Assembly (NCBI RefSeq): GCF_900187565.1
Contig: NZ_FYED01000003.1
Span: 327,398-391,397, forward strand
Source of the DNA: Pseudomonas sp. Irchel 3A7
GTDB taxonomy: Bacteria; Pseudomonadota; Gammaproteobacteria; Pseudomonadales; Pseudomonadaceae
Length of the DNA: 64,000 nucleotides
Direction: 5' to 3'
Shown: in pieces, positions 1 to 9,812 of the stretch
Layout: each line of letters starts with the position of its first letter
Numbering within the stretch: the first letter of the stretch is position 1
The notes under the pieces: generated by a model
The model's database searches: none
The model's input: the letters and a program-made list of their open reading frames with translations, nothing else
What the model was told of the DNA's origin: nothing
Program-made: the position numbers and the translations under genes

Positions 1-1
1 G

Positions 2-1189
2 TTGCACCCGGTTGCCGGTTTTGAACTCGGTATCGCCTCGGCCGGTATCAAGCGCCCGGGGCGCAAGGATGTCGTGGTCATGCGCTGTGCCGAAGGTTCC
101 ACAGTCGCTGGCGTGTTTACCCTGAACGCTTTTTGCGCCGCTCCGGTGATCCTGGCCAAGCAGCGTGTGCAGGGTCCGGTACGTTACCTGCTGACCAACA
201 CCGGCAATGCCAACGCCGGTACCGGTGAGCCAGGCCTGGCCGCAGCCGAACGCACCTGCGCCAAACTGGCTGAACTGACTGACGTAGATGCCAGCCAGGT
301 GCTGCCGTATTCCACCGGTGTGATCGGCGAGCCGCTGCCGGTCGAGAAAATCGAAGGCGCATTGCAAGCGGCCCTCGACGACCTGTCGGTCAACAACTGG
401 GAAGCGGCCGCCACCGGAATCATGACCACCGACACGCTGCCCAAGGGCGCCAGCCGTCAGTTCCAGCACGACGGCGTGACCATTACCGTCACCGGTATCA
501 GCAAAGGCGCGGGCATGATTCGCCCGAACATGGCGACCATGCTCGGCTACATCGCCACCGACGCCAAAGTCTCCCGCGATGTGCTGCAAAACCTGATGCT
601 GGACGGCGCCAACAAGTCGTTCAACCGCATCACCATCGACGGCGATACTTCGACCAATGACTGCTGCATGCTGATCGCTACCGGTCAGGCTGCACTGCCG
701 GAAATCACCCGCGCCGAGGGCGAGCTGTTCACCAAGCTTAAGCAAGCGGTGTTCGAAGTGTGCATGGACGTGGCCCAGGCCATCGTTCGCGATGGCGAAG
801 GCGCGACCAAGTTCGTCACCGTTGAAGTCAACGGCGGCGGCAATCACCAGGAGTGCCTGGACGTCGGCTACACCGTGGCTCACTCGCCGTTGATCAAGAC
901 CGCACTGTTTGCTTCCGATCCGAACTGGGGCCGCATCCTGGCCGCTGTCGGCCGTGCCGGCGTACCGAACCTGGACGTGAGCAAGATCGACGTGTTCCTC
1001 GGCGAAGTGTGCATCGCCAGCCGTGGCGCCCGCGCCGCGACCTACACCGAAGCCCAGGGTGCGGCGGTGATGCAGCAGGAAGAAATCACCATCCGTATCG
1101 AGCTGGGTCGTGGCGATTGCAGCGAAACCATCTGGACCACCGACCTGTCCCACGAATACGTGAAAATCAACGCCGAGTACCGTACGTAA
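2..1189 (+). CDS. argJ: Glutamate N-acetyltransferase / N-acetylglutamate synthase (ArgJ), 5' end missing
   Basis: Bifunctional enzyme of the arginine acetyl cycle. It transfers acetyl from N-acetylornithine to glutamate and can also make N-acetylglutamate from acetyl-CoA; cytoplasmic. The whole visible 395-residue frame matches the family, including the autocleavage motif N-M-A-T-M-L-G around residue 179 of the fragment; the Thr becomes the N-terminal nucleophile of the beta chain. The frame is open to the left edge. The TTG at position 2 is most likely an internal Leu codon, since family members are about 405 residues, so roughly ten N-terminal residues are outside the window. A REPIN follows directly. 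Confidence 0.96.
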   Translation: MHPVAGFELGIASAGIKRPGRKDVVVMRCAEGSTVAGVFTLNAFCAAPVILAKQRVQGPVRYLLTNTGNANAGTGEPGLAAAERTCAKLAELTDVDASQVLPYSTGVIGEPLPVEKIEGALQAALDDLSVNNWEAAATGIMTTDTLPKGASRQFQHDGVTITVTGISKGAGMIRPNMATMLGYIATDAKVSRDVLQNLMLDGANKSFNRITIDGDTSTNDCCMLIATGQAALPEITRAEGELFTKLKQAVFEVCMDVAQAIVRDGEGATKFVTVEVNGGGNHQECLDVGYTVAHSPLIKTALFASDPNWGRILAAVGRAGVPNLDVSKIDVFLGEVCIASRGARAATYTEAQGAAVMQQEEITIRIELGRGDCSETIWTTDLSHEYVKINAEYRT

Positions 1190-1204
1190 GACCGAGTCGA
1201 CCCA

Positions 1205-1296
1205 TTCGCGAGCAGGCTCGCTCCCACAGGAGATCTCAGTGAACACAGTAAATGTGCGCAGCAGGATCAAATGTGGGAGCGAGCCTGCTCGCGAAG
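1205..1296. repeat. REPIN (paired inverted REP)
   Basis: Two REP arms in opposite orientation: tcgcgagcaggctcgctccc at about 1207-1226 and its reverse complement at about 1272-1293, with a spacer. It lies between argJ and the GST gene. Each arm can itself fold, and the two arms can pair into a long hairpin. Confidence 0.9.
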
Positions 1297-1352
1297 ACGG
1301 TCTGTCAGTCACGAACTAGACTGACGTGTCCCCTCTTCTAAAGGTCCCGAAC

Positions 1353-1985
1353 ATGAGCCTCCACCTGATCATCGGCGACAAACTGCTTTCCTCCTGGTCC
1401 CTGCGTGGCGCCCTGGCTCTCGATCTGACCGGCGCTACCTACACCGAAGAACTGATCAAACTGAACCAGCCGGACACCCGCGAACGTCTGCTCAAGCACT
1501 CGCCGACCGGCAAGGTCCCGTTGTTGAAGACCGAACACGGCACCATCGCCGACTCCCTGGCGATTGCCGAGTACCTGGCCGAACAGTTCCCCGAAGCGGG
1601 CTTGTGGCCTGAAGACATTGCCGCCCGTGCCCAGGCGCGTTCTGCCTGCGCGCAGATGCACAGCGGCTTTTTCGCCATGCGCGGCAACATGCCATTCGAC
1701 CTCAGCCATGACGCGCCGCTGTCGCCAAACCCGGCCGACGTCCAGGCCGATATCGAGCGTATGTCGGCGTTGTGGGCCGAATGCCGAGCCGCCGCCACCG
1801 AAACCGGTCCGTATCTGTTCGGACGTGCAACGCTGGCCGACGCGTTCTTCGCACCCATCGCCGTGCGCCTGCGCACCTACCGGGTCAAGCTGTCGGCAAC
1901 CGACGAAGCTTATGTTGAAACCCTCTACCAATGGCCAGCCTTCAAGGCCTGGCAGAAGGCCGGACTGGAGGAGATTGCGTGGTGA
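1353..1985 (+). CDS. Glutathione S-transferase family protein
   Basis: A 210-residue soluble GST. The N-terminal thioredoxin-like domain (about residues 1-80) carries the S-S-W-S-L-R segment where family members place the catalytic Ser/Cys, and the SNAIL/TRAP-like segment T-I-A-D-S-L-A-I near residue 70. An all-helical C-terminal domain follows. The start at 1353 is chosen over an in-frame site at 1326 because the protein then begins at the beta-strand M-S-L-H-L-I-I and is preceded by an aaagg ribosome site. The stop overlaps the GTG start of the Nudix gene, so the two are probably translationally coupled. Physiological substrate cannot be told from sequence. Confidence 0.9.
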   Translation: MSLHLIIGDKLLSSWSLRGALALDLTGATYTEELIKLNQPDTRERLLKHSPTGKVPLLKTEHGTIADSLAIAEYLAEQFPEAGLWPEDIAARAQARSACAQMHSGFFAMRGNMPFDLSHDAPLSPNPADVQADIERMSALWAECRAAATETGPYLFGRATLADAFFAPIAVRLRTYRVKLSATDEAYVETLYQWPAFKAWQKAGLEEIAW

Positions 1986-2926
1986 AACGAGTACACGTAG
2001 CGGCTGCCGTTATCCGTGACGGCAGCGGCAAAATCCTCATTGCCCGTCGTGCCGACACTCAGCACCAGGGCGGCCTCTGGGAGTTTCCCGGTGGCAAGGT
2101 GGAGGCCGATGAGTCGGTCGAAACCGCACTGGCCCGTGAACTGCACGAAGAGCTGGGCATCGTGGTCAGCGCGGCGCGCCCGCTGATCAAGGTCCGCCAC
2201 GATTACCCGGACAAGCAGGTGTTGCTGGATGTCTGGGAAGTCTCGGCGTTTACCGGCGAGCCTCACGGCGCGGAAGGTCAGCCGTTGGCCTGGGTCACAG
2301 CGCGTGAATTGTCGGGTTACGAGTTCCCCGAGGCCAACCGTCCAATCGTCGCCGCGGCTCGGTTGCCCGAACAGTACCTGATCACCCCGGAAGACCTGGA
2401 AACCCCGGCCTTGCTGCGGGGGATTCAGAAAGCAATCGCGGGCGGTATCAAGTTGATCCAGCTACGCGCACCGAATGGTTACGACCCCAAGTACCGCGAT
2501 CTGGCGGTGGATGCGGTCGGGCTGTGCGCCGGCAAGGCGCAGCTGATGATCAAGGGACCGTTCGAGTGGCTGGGGGATTTTCCGTCCGCCGGCTGGCACA
2601 TCACCTCGGCACAATTGCGCAAGTACGCGGCTGCTGGTCGGCCATTGCCCGCAGCGCGCTGGTTGGCCGCGTCCTGCCATAACGCCGAAGAATTGGCGCT
2701 GGCCGAAGAGATGGGCGTGGACTTCGTGACGTTGTCGCCGGTGCAGCCAACCCTGACGCATCCTGGCGCTCAGCCGCTGGGCTGGGAACAGGCCTCGACC
2801 TTGATCGAGGGCTTCAGCAAGCCGGTGTTTTTGCTGGGGGGCGTAGGCCCGGCAGAGGTTCAGAAAGCCTGGGCGGCGGGTGCCCAGGGTGTGGCAGGGA
2901 TTCGGGCGTTTTGGCCTGAGGCCTGA
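1982..2926 (+). CDS. MutT-type Nudix hydrolase fused to a thiamine-phosphate-synthase-like domain
   Basis: A 314-residue two-domain protein. Residues 1-130 are a Nudix hydrolase with a complete Nudix box (G-G-K-V-E-A-D-E-S ... R-E-L-H-E-E-L-G-I), as in MutT, which removes 8-oxo-dGTP. Residues about 135-310 resemble thiamine monophosphate synthase (TenI/ThiE TIM barrel). In that half the usual phosphate and pyrimidine residues look changed: Q-L-R-A-P-N replaces the Q-x-R-x-K type motif. A second catalytic activity is therefore doubtful. The start is GTG 1982, placed eight bases after ggagga, in the overlapping GTGA of the GST stop. The fusion is common in gammaproteobacteria. Mutation-avoidance role is inferred from family. 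Confidence 0.9.
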   Translation: MKRVHVAAAVIRDGSGKILIARRADTQHQGGLWEFPGGKVEADESVETALARELHEELGIVVSAARPLIKVRHDYPDKQVLLDVWEVSAFTGEPHGAEGQPLAWVTARELSGYEFPEANRPIVAAARLPEQYLITPEDLETPALLRGIQKAIAGGIKLIQLRAPNGYDPKYRDLAVDAVGLCAGKAQLMIKGPFEWLGDFPSAGWHITSAQLRKYAAAGRPLPAARWLAASCHNAEELALAEEMGVDFVTLSPVQPTLTHPGAQPLGWEQASTLIEGFSKPVFLLGGVGPAEVQKAWAAGAQGVAGIRAFWPEA

Positions 2927-2950
2927 CGTTTCAGTGAGGCTACTGGCCTC

Positions 2951-3020
2951 TTCGCGAGCAGGCTCGCTCCCACAGTTGACCGGGTACACGGCTGAGTGTG
3001 GGAGCGAGCCTGCTCGCGAA
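2951..3020. repeat. REPIN, short spacer
   Basis: Arms at 2951-2974 (ttcgcgagcaggctcgctcc orientation) and 2997-3020 (reverse complement), separated by only about 22 bp. It sits between the convergent Nudix and adenosyltransferase genes. Confidence 0.88.
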
Positions 3021-3040
3021 GAAGGGCTGACAGGCGCCGA

Positions 3041-3622
3041 CTAAACCTCTGGTTTCGCAGCAGGTTGCCACAAAATCTCCGCCACCCCCTGCCTTCTGGC
3101 AATCAACCTCGCCGCCACAAACAACAAATCCGAAAGCCGATTGATATACGCCAACCCCACCCCGGCCAGCGGCTCCAGCGCATTCAGGTGCTGACACCGG
3201 CGCTCGGCGCTGCGTGCCAGGCTGCGGCAGACGTGAGCCTGGGCAATCAGCTGCGAACCGCCCGGTAAAATGAAGTTCTCCAGTGGTCCCAGTTCTTCAT
3301 TCCACACATCGATCGCCGCTTCCAGGCGTTCGATTTCTGCGGCGTTCAATGCCTGATATTCCGGCATCGCCAGTTCGCCGCCAAAGTCGAACAACCGGTG
3401 CTGACAGGGTGCCAATACCTCGATCACTTCCTTCAGCCCCGGAAACCGGGTGCTCTGCGCCGTCAGCCCTGCCAGCAACACCCCCACCTGACTGTTCAAC
3501 GTATCGACCTCGCCAATGGCCTCGATCCGCGGGTGATCCTTGGGCACACGGCGACCATCGCCCAGTCCGGTTTCGCCTTTGTCGCCGGTGCGGGTGTAAA
3601 TCTTCGACAAGCGAAAGCCCAT
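3041..3622 (-). CDS. PduO-type ATP:cob(I)alamin adenosyltransferase
   Basis: Transfers the adenosyl group of ATP to cob(I)alamin or cob(I)yrinate diamide to form the coenzyme B12 form. A 193-residue protein with the PduO-type N-terminal signature I-Y-T-R-T-G-D-K-G-E-T-G-L (residues 8-20), which forms the ATP-binding loop. The later R-S-L-A-R-S-A-E-R-R segment is also typical of the family. It begins three bases after the upstream sensor kinase stop on the same strand, so it is probably the last gene of panE - kinase - adenosyltransferase. No other cobalamin gene is nearby. Confidence 0.93.
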   Translation of the reverse strand: MGFRLSKIYTRTGDKGETGLGDGRRVPKDHPRIEAIGEVDTLNSQVGVLLAGLTAQSTRFPGLKEVIEVLAPCQHRLFDFGGELAMPEYQALNAAEIERLEAAIDVWNEELGPLENFILPGGSQLIAQAHVCRSLARSAERRCQHLNALEPLAGVGLAYINRLSDLLFVAARLIARRQGVAEILWQPAAKPEV

Positions 3623-3625
3623 GGG

Positions 3626-5662
3626 TTACCTCGATAGCTGATTGAGTTCTTGTGAGACGAGCGGGGTGCCCGCCAGGGGCAGGCGCAGGGTGAAGCAGGT
3701 GCCTTGGCCCAGGGTCGATTGCACCTCCATCTGTCCCTTATGGTTGTTGGTGATAATAAAATACGAAACCGACAGTCCCAGGCCTGTGCCCTGGCCAATC
3801 TCCTTGGTGGTGAAAAACGGTTCGAAGGTACGCTTGCGCACGTTTTCACTCATGCCGATGCCGTTGTCCTCTACCTGGATTTCCGCCCAGGGCGGATTGA
3901 GTCGGGTGCGCAGAATGATCCGCCCCGGCTCGCGGTCGTCTTCACGCTGATGAATGGCCTGGGCGGCGTTTTTCAGCAGGTTGAGCAGCACCTGTTCCAA
4001 TTCGTTGGCCGTGCCGGGCACCGGACCCAGTGCCGGGTCGAACTGGCGAATGATGGCCTGGCCCTTGAAGTCGAAACCGATCGCCAGGTCAAAGTCGTTA
4101 CCGGCGATTTCCACCGCTTGATCGATCAGTGCCGGCAGGTCGCACGGAGCCATTTGCCGGGTGCTGCGGCGACTGAAGCTGAGCATGTGGGTGACGATTT
4201 TCGCCGCGCGGGCACCGGCCTGTTGAATGCCATCGAGCAGCTGCGGCACTTCCCGCGCTTGCAGGTATTCGTTGACCGTCGACAGCTCGACGCCAACCTG
4301 TTCGGCTTGTTCGAGGTTCTTCGGCAATTCGGGAGACAGCCGGCGACGGATGTTCTGCACGTTATGCAGGATGGCGCCCAGCGGGTTGTTGATCTCGTGG
4401 GCCATGCCGGCAGCGAGACCGCCGACGGAGAGCATTTTCTCCGACTGCACCATCATTTCTTCCAGTGACAGGCGCTGGGTAATGTCGTCGATCCGGATCA
4501 CCACGCCACGCCCGGCGCCGCCCATCAATGGATAAAAGGTCAGGGCGTAATGCCGAGCGTCATCGTCCTTGACCCAGGTGACGCGCTCGATCTTGGCCAC
4601 CGTGTGTTGTTCGACGGTTTGCTTGAGCTGCGGAAGAAAGGGCTTGAGTGGCTCGAAAGCAAGGAAGATCGGCTGGTTCAGGGCTTCGTCCAGGCGGGTG
4701 CCGGAGAGGGCGCTGGCTTCCTGGTTCCACTGCGTCACGTAGAGCTGTTCGTCGAGGGCGATCAGCGCCGATGGCATGGAGTCGATGATGCTGTTGAGGT
4801 AGTTCTGGAATCCGGTGAGTTTCTTCTCGATCTTGCTGCGCACCTGGACTTCGAGTTCCAGTTTGCGATTGGTGTGCCGGGTTTCTTCGGCCAGGCCCTG
4901 AGCCTGGTCATAGGCCGCCTGTGAGTCGTCCCGCGCCCGTTTGAGTTGCTGTTCCCGCGCCTCGATGCGCGAAAGCATGGTGTTGAAGGCTTCGGCGAGG
5001 CTGCCGATTTCATCGTGGTTGCCCCGAGAGGCACGCAGGGCGTAGTTCTCTTCCCGGGTCACTTGCCGTGACAGCTCTTCGAGTTGATGGATAGGGCGGG
5101 TAATCAAGCGTTTGATCTGCCGTGCGATCACCAGCCATAGCAGGACACTGAAAATCAGGATGCCGAGGCTGGCGGTCAGGGTTCCGGTATAGAACGCCAT
5201 TGGCAGTTCGCTGCTGGCCACCAACAGCAAATGCCCGGGAGCGGTGCCCGGCCGGGGCAGGGTGATCACCTGATTGCTGCGAAATTCGGTGGCTTGCCAG
5301 GATTCGATGTGCCGGTAACGCTCCGGCAGCTTTAGATGGTCGCCGTGTTGCAGCTGCGCCAGGCGTTCGCCCTTGCCGTCATACAGGGCGGCGGCACGCA
5401 GCGGTGAATAGCTGTTGAGTTCATCGAGCAGGCGTTGTGCGCTTTGTGGCGATGCCAGCGCTTCGGAGATCAGGCTCGGATTGGACACCAGCCGGCCGAT
5501 GGTTTGCAGGGCCTGGGGCGCCATGCTTTCCTGGGAAATGTAATACGCGGCGCTGATAAAGGTCAGGTTGGCGACCAGCAGGACAGTGGTCAACAGCACC
5601 AACAGGGCGGCCAGCAGTTTCTGGCCGACAGGAAGGTTTTCAAGGCGCTGGCGCAATGGCAT
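3626..5662 (-). CDS. Membrane sensor histidine kinase (HAMP-PAS-HisKA-HATPase)
   Basis: A 678-residue inner-membrane kinase. TM1 lies at about 14-36, a periplasmic domain of about 120 residues follows, and TM2 is at about 163-180. Then come HAMP (about 181-235), a coiled coil (236-285), a PAS domain (about 285-400) and the dimerisation helix with H-E-I-N-N-P-L (phospho-acceptor His422). The HATPase has an N box L-L-N-L-L-K-N-A, a G1 box D-N-G-I-G-M and a G2 box G-T-G-L-G-L-S. The H-E-I-N-N-P-L motif is of the NtrB-like (HPK4) class. No response regulator is adjacent, so its partner is unknown. Its neighbours panE and the B12 adenosyltransferase give no clear functional hint. Confidence 0.92.
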   Translation of the reverse strand: MPLRQRLENLPVGQKLLAALLVLLTTVLLVANLTFISAAYYISQESMAPQALQTIGRLVSNPSLISEALASPQSAQRLLDELNSYSPLRAAALYDGKGERLAQLQHGDHLKLPERYRHIESWQATEFRSNQVITLPRPGTAPGHLLLVASSELPMAFYTGTLTASLGILIFSVLLWLVIARQIKRLITRPIHQLEELSRQVTREENYALRASRGNHDEIGSLAEAFNTMLSRIEAREQQLKRARDDSQAAYDQAQGLAEETRHTNRKLELEVQVRSKIEKKLTGFQNYLNSIIDSMPSALIALDEQLYVTQWNQEASALSGTRLDEALNQPIFLAFEPLKPFLPQLKQTVEQHTVAKIERVTWVKDDDARHYALTFYPLMGGAGRGVVIRIDDITQRLSLEEMMVQSEKMLSVGGLAAGMAHEINNPLGAILHNVQNIRRRLSPELPKNLEQAEQVGVELSTVNEYLQAREVPQLLDGIQQAGARAAKIVTHMLSFSRRSTRQMAPCDLPALIDQAVEIAGNDFDLAIGFDFKGQAIIRQFDPALGPVPGTANELEQVLLNLLKNAAQAIHQREDDREPGRIILRTRLNPPWAEIQVEDNGIGMSENVRKRTFEPFFTTKEIGQGTGLGLSVSYFIITNNHKGQMEVQSTLGQGTCFTLRLPLAGTPLVSQELNQLSR

Positions 5663-5707
5663 CAGGTTTATCGCTGCAAAGGAACAAGTGGCCAGCGTAG
5701 CCGCTGC

Positions 5708-6706
<999 letters not shown>

Positions 6707-6758
6707 TTACCGCAAGCCAGGCGTGCTCCATTGGTGCGCCTTTTATTGGAGAGATTAC

Positions 6759-7244
6759 ATGCCGTCGTTCGACGTGGTATCCGAACTGGACAAACACGAA
6801 GTCACCAACGCGGTCGAGAACGCCGTGAAGGAACTCGATCGTCGCTATGACCTGAAAGGCAAGGGCAGCTTCGAGTTCAAGGAAAAGGACCTGACCGTCA
6901 ACCTGACCGCTGAAGCGGATTTCCAGCTTGAAGCGATGATCGAGATCCTCAAGCTGTGCCTGGTCAAGCGCAAGATCGATGTGCAGTGCCTTGAGGTCAA
7001 GGACGCATTTGCTTCGGGCAAACTGATGAAACAGGAAGCCGTGCTCAAGGAAGGCATCGACAAGGAGTTGGCGAAGAAGATCGTCGCTCACGTCAAAGAC
7101 GCCAAGCTCAAGGTCCAGGCCGCCATTCAGGGCGAGCAGGTGCGCATCACCGGCAAGAAGCGTGACGACCTGCAGGAAGCCATTGCGGTGCTGCGTGCCA
7201 AGGAATTCGGCATGCCGCTGCAGTTCAACAACTTCCGCGACTGA
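6759..7244 (+). CDS. yajQ: YajQ-family cyclic-di-GMP/nucleotide-binding protein
   Basis: A 161-residue protein that matches the YajQ family over its full length, beginning M-P-S-F-D-V-V-S-E and ending Q-F-N-N-F-R-D. Family members have two ferredoxin-like folds. Some (in Xanthomonas and Pseudomonas) bind cyclic di-GMP and act with LysR regulators; others were reported to help phage transcription. The start at ATG 6759 follows a ttggaga ribosome site. It is probably monocistronic, as a REPIN lies directly downstream. Confidence 0.95.
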   Translation: MPSFDVVSELDKHEVTNAVENAVKELDRRYDLKGKGSFEFKEKDLTVNLTAEADFQLEAMIEILKLCLVKRKIDVQCLEVKDAFASGKLMKQEAVLKEGIDKELAKKIVAHVKDAKLKVQAAIQGEQVRITGKKRDDLQEAIAVLRAKEFGMPLQFNNFRD

Positions 7245-7260
7245 CGCTCAGAGCGGGACC

Positions 7261-7350
7261 TGTGGGAGCGAGCCTGCTCGCGAAAGCGGTGTGTCATTCA
7301 ACAGTGATGTCGACTGATATGCCCTCTTCGCGAACAGGCTCGCTCCCACC
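7261..7350. repeat. REPIN
   Basis: Arms at 7261-7284 and 7326-7350 in inverted orientation. The second arm has one base change (gcgaacaggc). It lies between yajQ and mscS. Confidence 0.88.
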
Positions 7351-7431
7351 TGGATTGTGTTCAATCCGGCAGGACCTTTCTGCCGCTTAATTTTTTCGCG
7401 TGCCGGATCGCCGCAAATCAGGAGAACGTAG

Positions 7432-8274
7432 ATGGATTTGAATGCTGAAGTGGATAACCTGGTCAAGGTATCCCAAACCTGGATCCCGATGATCATGGAA
7501 TATGGCAGCCGTGTGTTGCTGGCCATCATTACCCTTGCCATCGGTTGGTGGCTGATCAACAAGGTCACACAAAAGCTCGGCGGCCTGATCGCCCTGCGTA
7601 ATGCCGACCTGGCGCTGCAAGGTTTCATCAGCAGCCTGGCGAACATCATTCTGAAGATTCTGCTGGTTGTCAGCGTGGCGTCGATGATCGGCGTGGAAAC
7701 CACCTCGTTCGTGGCGGCCATCGGTGCGGCGGGTCTGGCCATTGGCCTGGCCTTGCAGGGTAGCCTGGCGAACTTCGCCGGCGGCGTGTTGATTCTGCTG
7801 TTCCGTCCTTTCCGTATCGGTGACTGGATCGAAGCCCAGGGTGTTGCCGGTACGGTCGACAGTATCCAGATCTTTCACACCGTACTGCGCACTGGCGATA
7901 ACAAAACCATCATCGTGCCAAACGGTAACCTGTCCAACGGCATCATCACCAACACCAACCGTCAGCCGACCCGCAAGGTGGTGTTTGATGTGGGTGTCGA
8001 CTATGAGGCGGATCTGCAAAAGGCTCGTCATGTATTGCTGGAGCTGGCCAAGGACCCGCGTGTTTTGGCTGATCCGGAACCGCAGGCAGTCATTTCGACG
8101 CTGGGTGACAGTTCGATCACTGTTTCACTGCGTGTCTGGGTTAAAACAGCGGATTACTGGGATGTGCTGTTCATGTTTAACGAACAGTCCCGTGATCGAT
8201 TGAAAACTGCCGGTATCGACATTCCCTTTCCACAGCGGGTTGTTCGTGTGGTTCAGGAAGCATCGGTACAGTAA
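7432..8274 (+). CDS. mscS: Small-conductance mechanosensitive channel, MscS family
   Basis: A 280-residue inner-membrane channel that opens under membrane tension to release solutes on hypo-osmotic shock. Three membrane helices are visible: about 24-46, 68-90 and 95-127. The pore helix TM3 has the Gly/Ala-rich pattern of A-A-I-G-A-A-G-L-A-I-G-L-A-L-Q-G-S-L-A-N. A beta domain with P-N-G-N-L-S-N follows, then the alpha/beta C-terminus. Length is close to E. coli MscS. The start follows caggag. A rho-independent terminator follows the gene. Confidence 0.95.
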   Translation: MDLNAEVDNLVKVSQTWIPMIMEYGSRVLLAIITLAIGWWLINKVTQKLGGLIALRNADLALQGFISSLANIILKILLVVSVASMIGVETTSFVAAIGAAGLAIGLALQGSLANFAGGVLILLFRPFRIGDWIEAQGVAGTVDSIQIFHTVLRTGDNKTIIVPNGNLSNGIITNTNRQPTRKVVFDVGVDYEADLQKARHVLLELAKDPRVLADPEPQAVISTLGDSSITVSLRVWVKTADYWDVLFMFNEQSRDRLKTAGIDIPFPQRVVRVVQEASVQ

Positions 8275-8300
8275 GCGTTCTTTCATTAGTTACTGCATGA

Positions 8301-8333
8301 GCCCGAGGGATTAATAGTCCCTTGGGCTTTTTT
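8301..8333 (+). terminator. Rho-independent terminator of mscS
   Basis: Stem gcccgaggga / tcccttgggc (one G-T pair) with a 7-base loop, followed by six T. Confidence 0.85.
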
Positions 8334-8417
8334 GTAACTATTGATCGGTTCATTGAAAAAAGTACTAATGTTATGCGCGGAAGTTGTTTGCTGCTGAGTT
8401 CAGCATGTGGCAGGCAT

Positions 8418-8452
8418 AAAAAAACGCCCACCTGAAGAGGTGGGCGTTTTTT
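8418..8452 (-). terminator. Bidirectional terminator downstream of the OprD porin
   Basis: Stem acgcccacct / aggtgggcgt with loop gaag, an A-run to the left and a T-run to the right, so it can act on both strands. It is about 32 bp after the porin stop. Confidence 0.88.
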
Positions 8453-8483
8453 GATCTACAGTACTTCCGGTCTTACACCCTGA

Positions 8484-9812
8484 TTACAGGATGCTCAGCG
8501 GGTACTCGATGATCACACGGGTGTCGTAGTTGTCTTTCTGGTAGTCCTCGTACGCGCCGTTAGCACGGTAGTTGGCGAAACGTACGCGGAACGACAGATC
8601 CTTGGCTGGACCTTCCTGAACAACGTATTTGGACTCGATGTTCCACTCGTTTTCCTTACCTTCGCCATCAGCACCTTCAACGGTGATGTTGTCACCCATC
8701 ACGTAACGGGTCATGAAGCTCAGGCCTGGAACGCCGTATTCCTTCATGTTCAGGTCATAGCGAGCCTGCCAGGACTTCTCGTCACGACCCACGAAGTCGG
8801 AGATCTGGATGGAGTTGGCAACGAAGATGGTGCTGTTACCGTCAACGCCATAGTAGTAAGCGTTGTCACCGCTGGAACGCTGGTAAGCCACGGTGAACTT
8901 GTGCGCGCCCAGGCTGTAAGCTGCTGCCAGGGACCACAGGTTGTTGTCTACGCCTGCGTGGCCGTCGCCCAGGGCTTCAACCAGGTCGCCGCGATCATCG
9001 CCTTTGGTTTTGTAACCGTTGAGGTCGAAGTTCAGGGACTGATCGTCGCTGATCGGCAGGGTGTAGTTCAGGTTCAGGTAGTACTTCTTGAAGTAGTCTT
9101 CAGCATCGGACGCAGCCACGGCGCCGGTGAAGTTGTCGGTGAAGCTGTAGCTGGCACCGAAGATGTTGATGGCGTTGCTCAAGCCTTTGCCGTGGAGGCC
9201 ATCTTCATCTGGCAGACCGGCGATGCTGTCACGACCCATGCCGGTTTGGGCGCTCAGTGCGTTGAAGCGACCAGCGCTCAGTTCCAGGCCTTTGATTTCC
9301 TTGGAAGTGATCAGGGTACCGGTAGCAACTTCTGGCAGCATACGGCTGTCGTCGGTCGCGAATACTGGGCTGGCAACGAACTGCTGGCCCCATTTCACGG
9401 TAGTGTCGGAGAGACGCAGTTTGACTGCACCGCCAACCTTGCCCTGGGATTTCTGCGGATCGCCTTCGCTGTCGACAGCGAACAGGCCGTTACCGGCGCG
9501 GCCCGAACCGCCGTCCAGCTTGACGGCGCCCATGGCCATGGCGTCGAGACCAAAACCAACGGTACCTTGAGTGAAGCCCGACTCGTAGGTCAGCAGTTGG
9601 CTGATACCGGAGTCTTGACGATAGCCGGAAGTACCAGTTGAGTTCGAATCCCCGTTTTTGTAATCGCGGTTCATGTACTCAAAACGGGTTTTCAGTTTCA
9701 GGCTCTGGTCGCCGAAGAAACCCTTGGATTCTTCCTGGGAAGACGCCATTGCGAACTGCGAGGTGCCTGCTGCAACAGCCAGTGCGATCATGCTCCACTT
9801 CATCACGCGCAT
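8484..9812 (-). CDS. OprD-family outer-membrane porin
   Basis: A 442-residue outer-membrane beta-barrel of the OprD/OccD-OccK family, used for uptake of small carboxylates and amino acids. The Sec signal peptide is about residues 1-24 (M-R-V-M-K-W-S-M-I-A-L-A-V-A-A-G ... A-M-A). The mature start S-S-Q-E-E-S-K-G-F-F, the family segment L-K-L-K-T-R-F-E-Y-M-N-R-D and the C-terminal barrel strand V-I-I-E-Y-P-L-S-I-L are present. ATG 9812 is chosen because ccaaaggagc precedes it and the signal peptide begins there; an upstream in-frame ATG at 9857 would add a polar extension. Which subfamily (OprD, OprE, OprQ) and which substrate cannot be decided by eye. Confidence 0.93.
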   Translation of the reverse strand: MRVMKWSMIALAVAAGTSQFAMASSQEESKGFFGDQSLKLKTRFEYMNRDYKNGDSNSTGTSGYRQDSGISQLLTYESGFTQGTVGFGLDAMAMGAVKLDGGSGRAGNGLFAVDSEGDPQKSQGKVGGAVKLRLSDTTVKWGQQFVASPVFATDDSRMLPEVATGTLITSKEIKGLELSAGRFNALSAQTGMGRDSIAGLPDEDGLHGKGLSNAINIFGASYSFTDNFTGAVAASDAEDYFKKYYLNLNYTLPISDDQSLNFDLNGYKTKGDDRGDLVEALGDGHAGVDNNLWSLAAAYSLGAHKFTVAYQRSSGDNAYYYGVDGNSTIFVANSIQISDFVGRDEKSWQARYDLNMKEYGVPGLSFMTRYVMGDNITVEGADGEGKENEWNIESKYVVQEGPAKDLSFRVRFANYRANGAYEDYQKDNYDTRVIIEYPLSIL

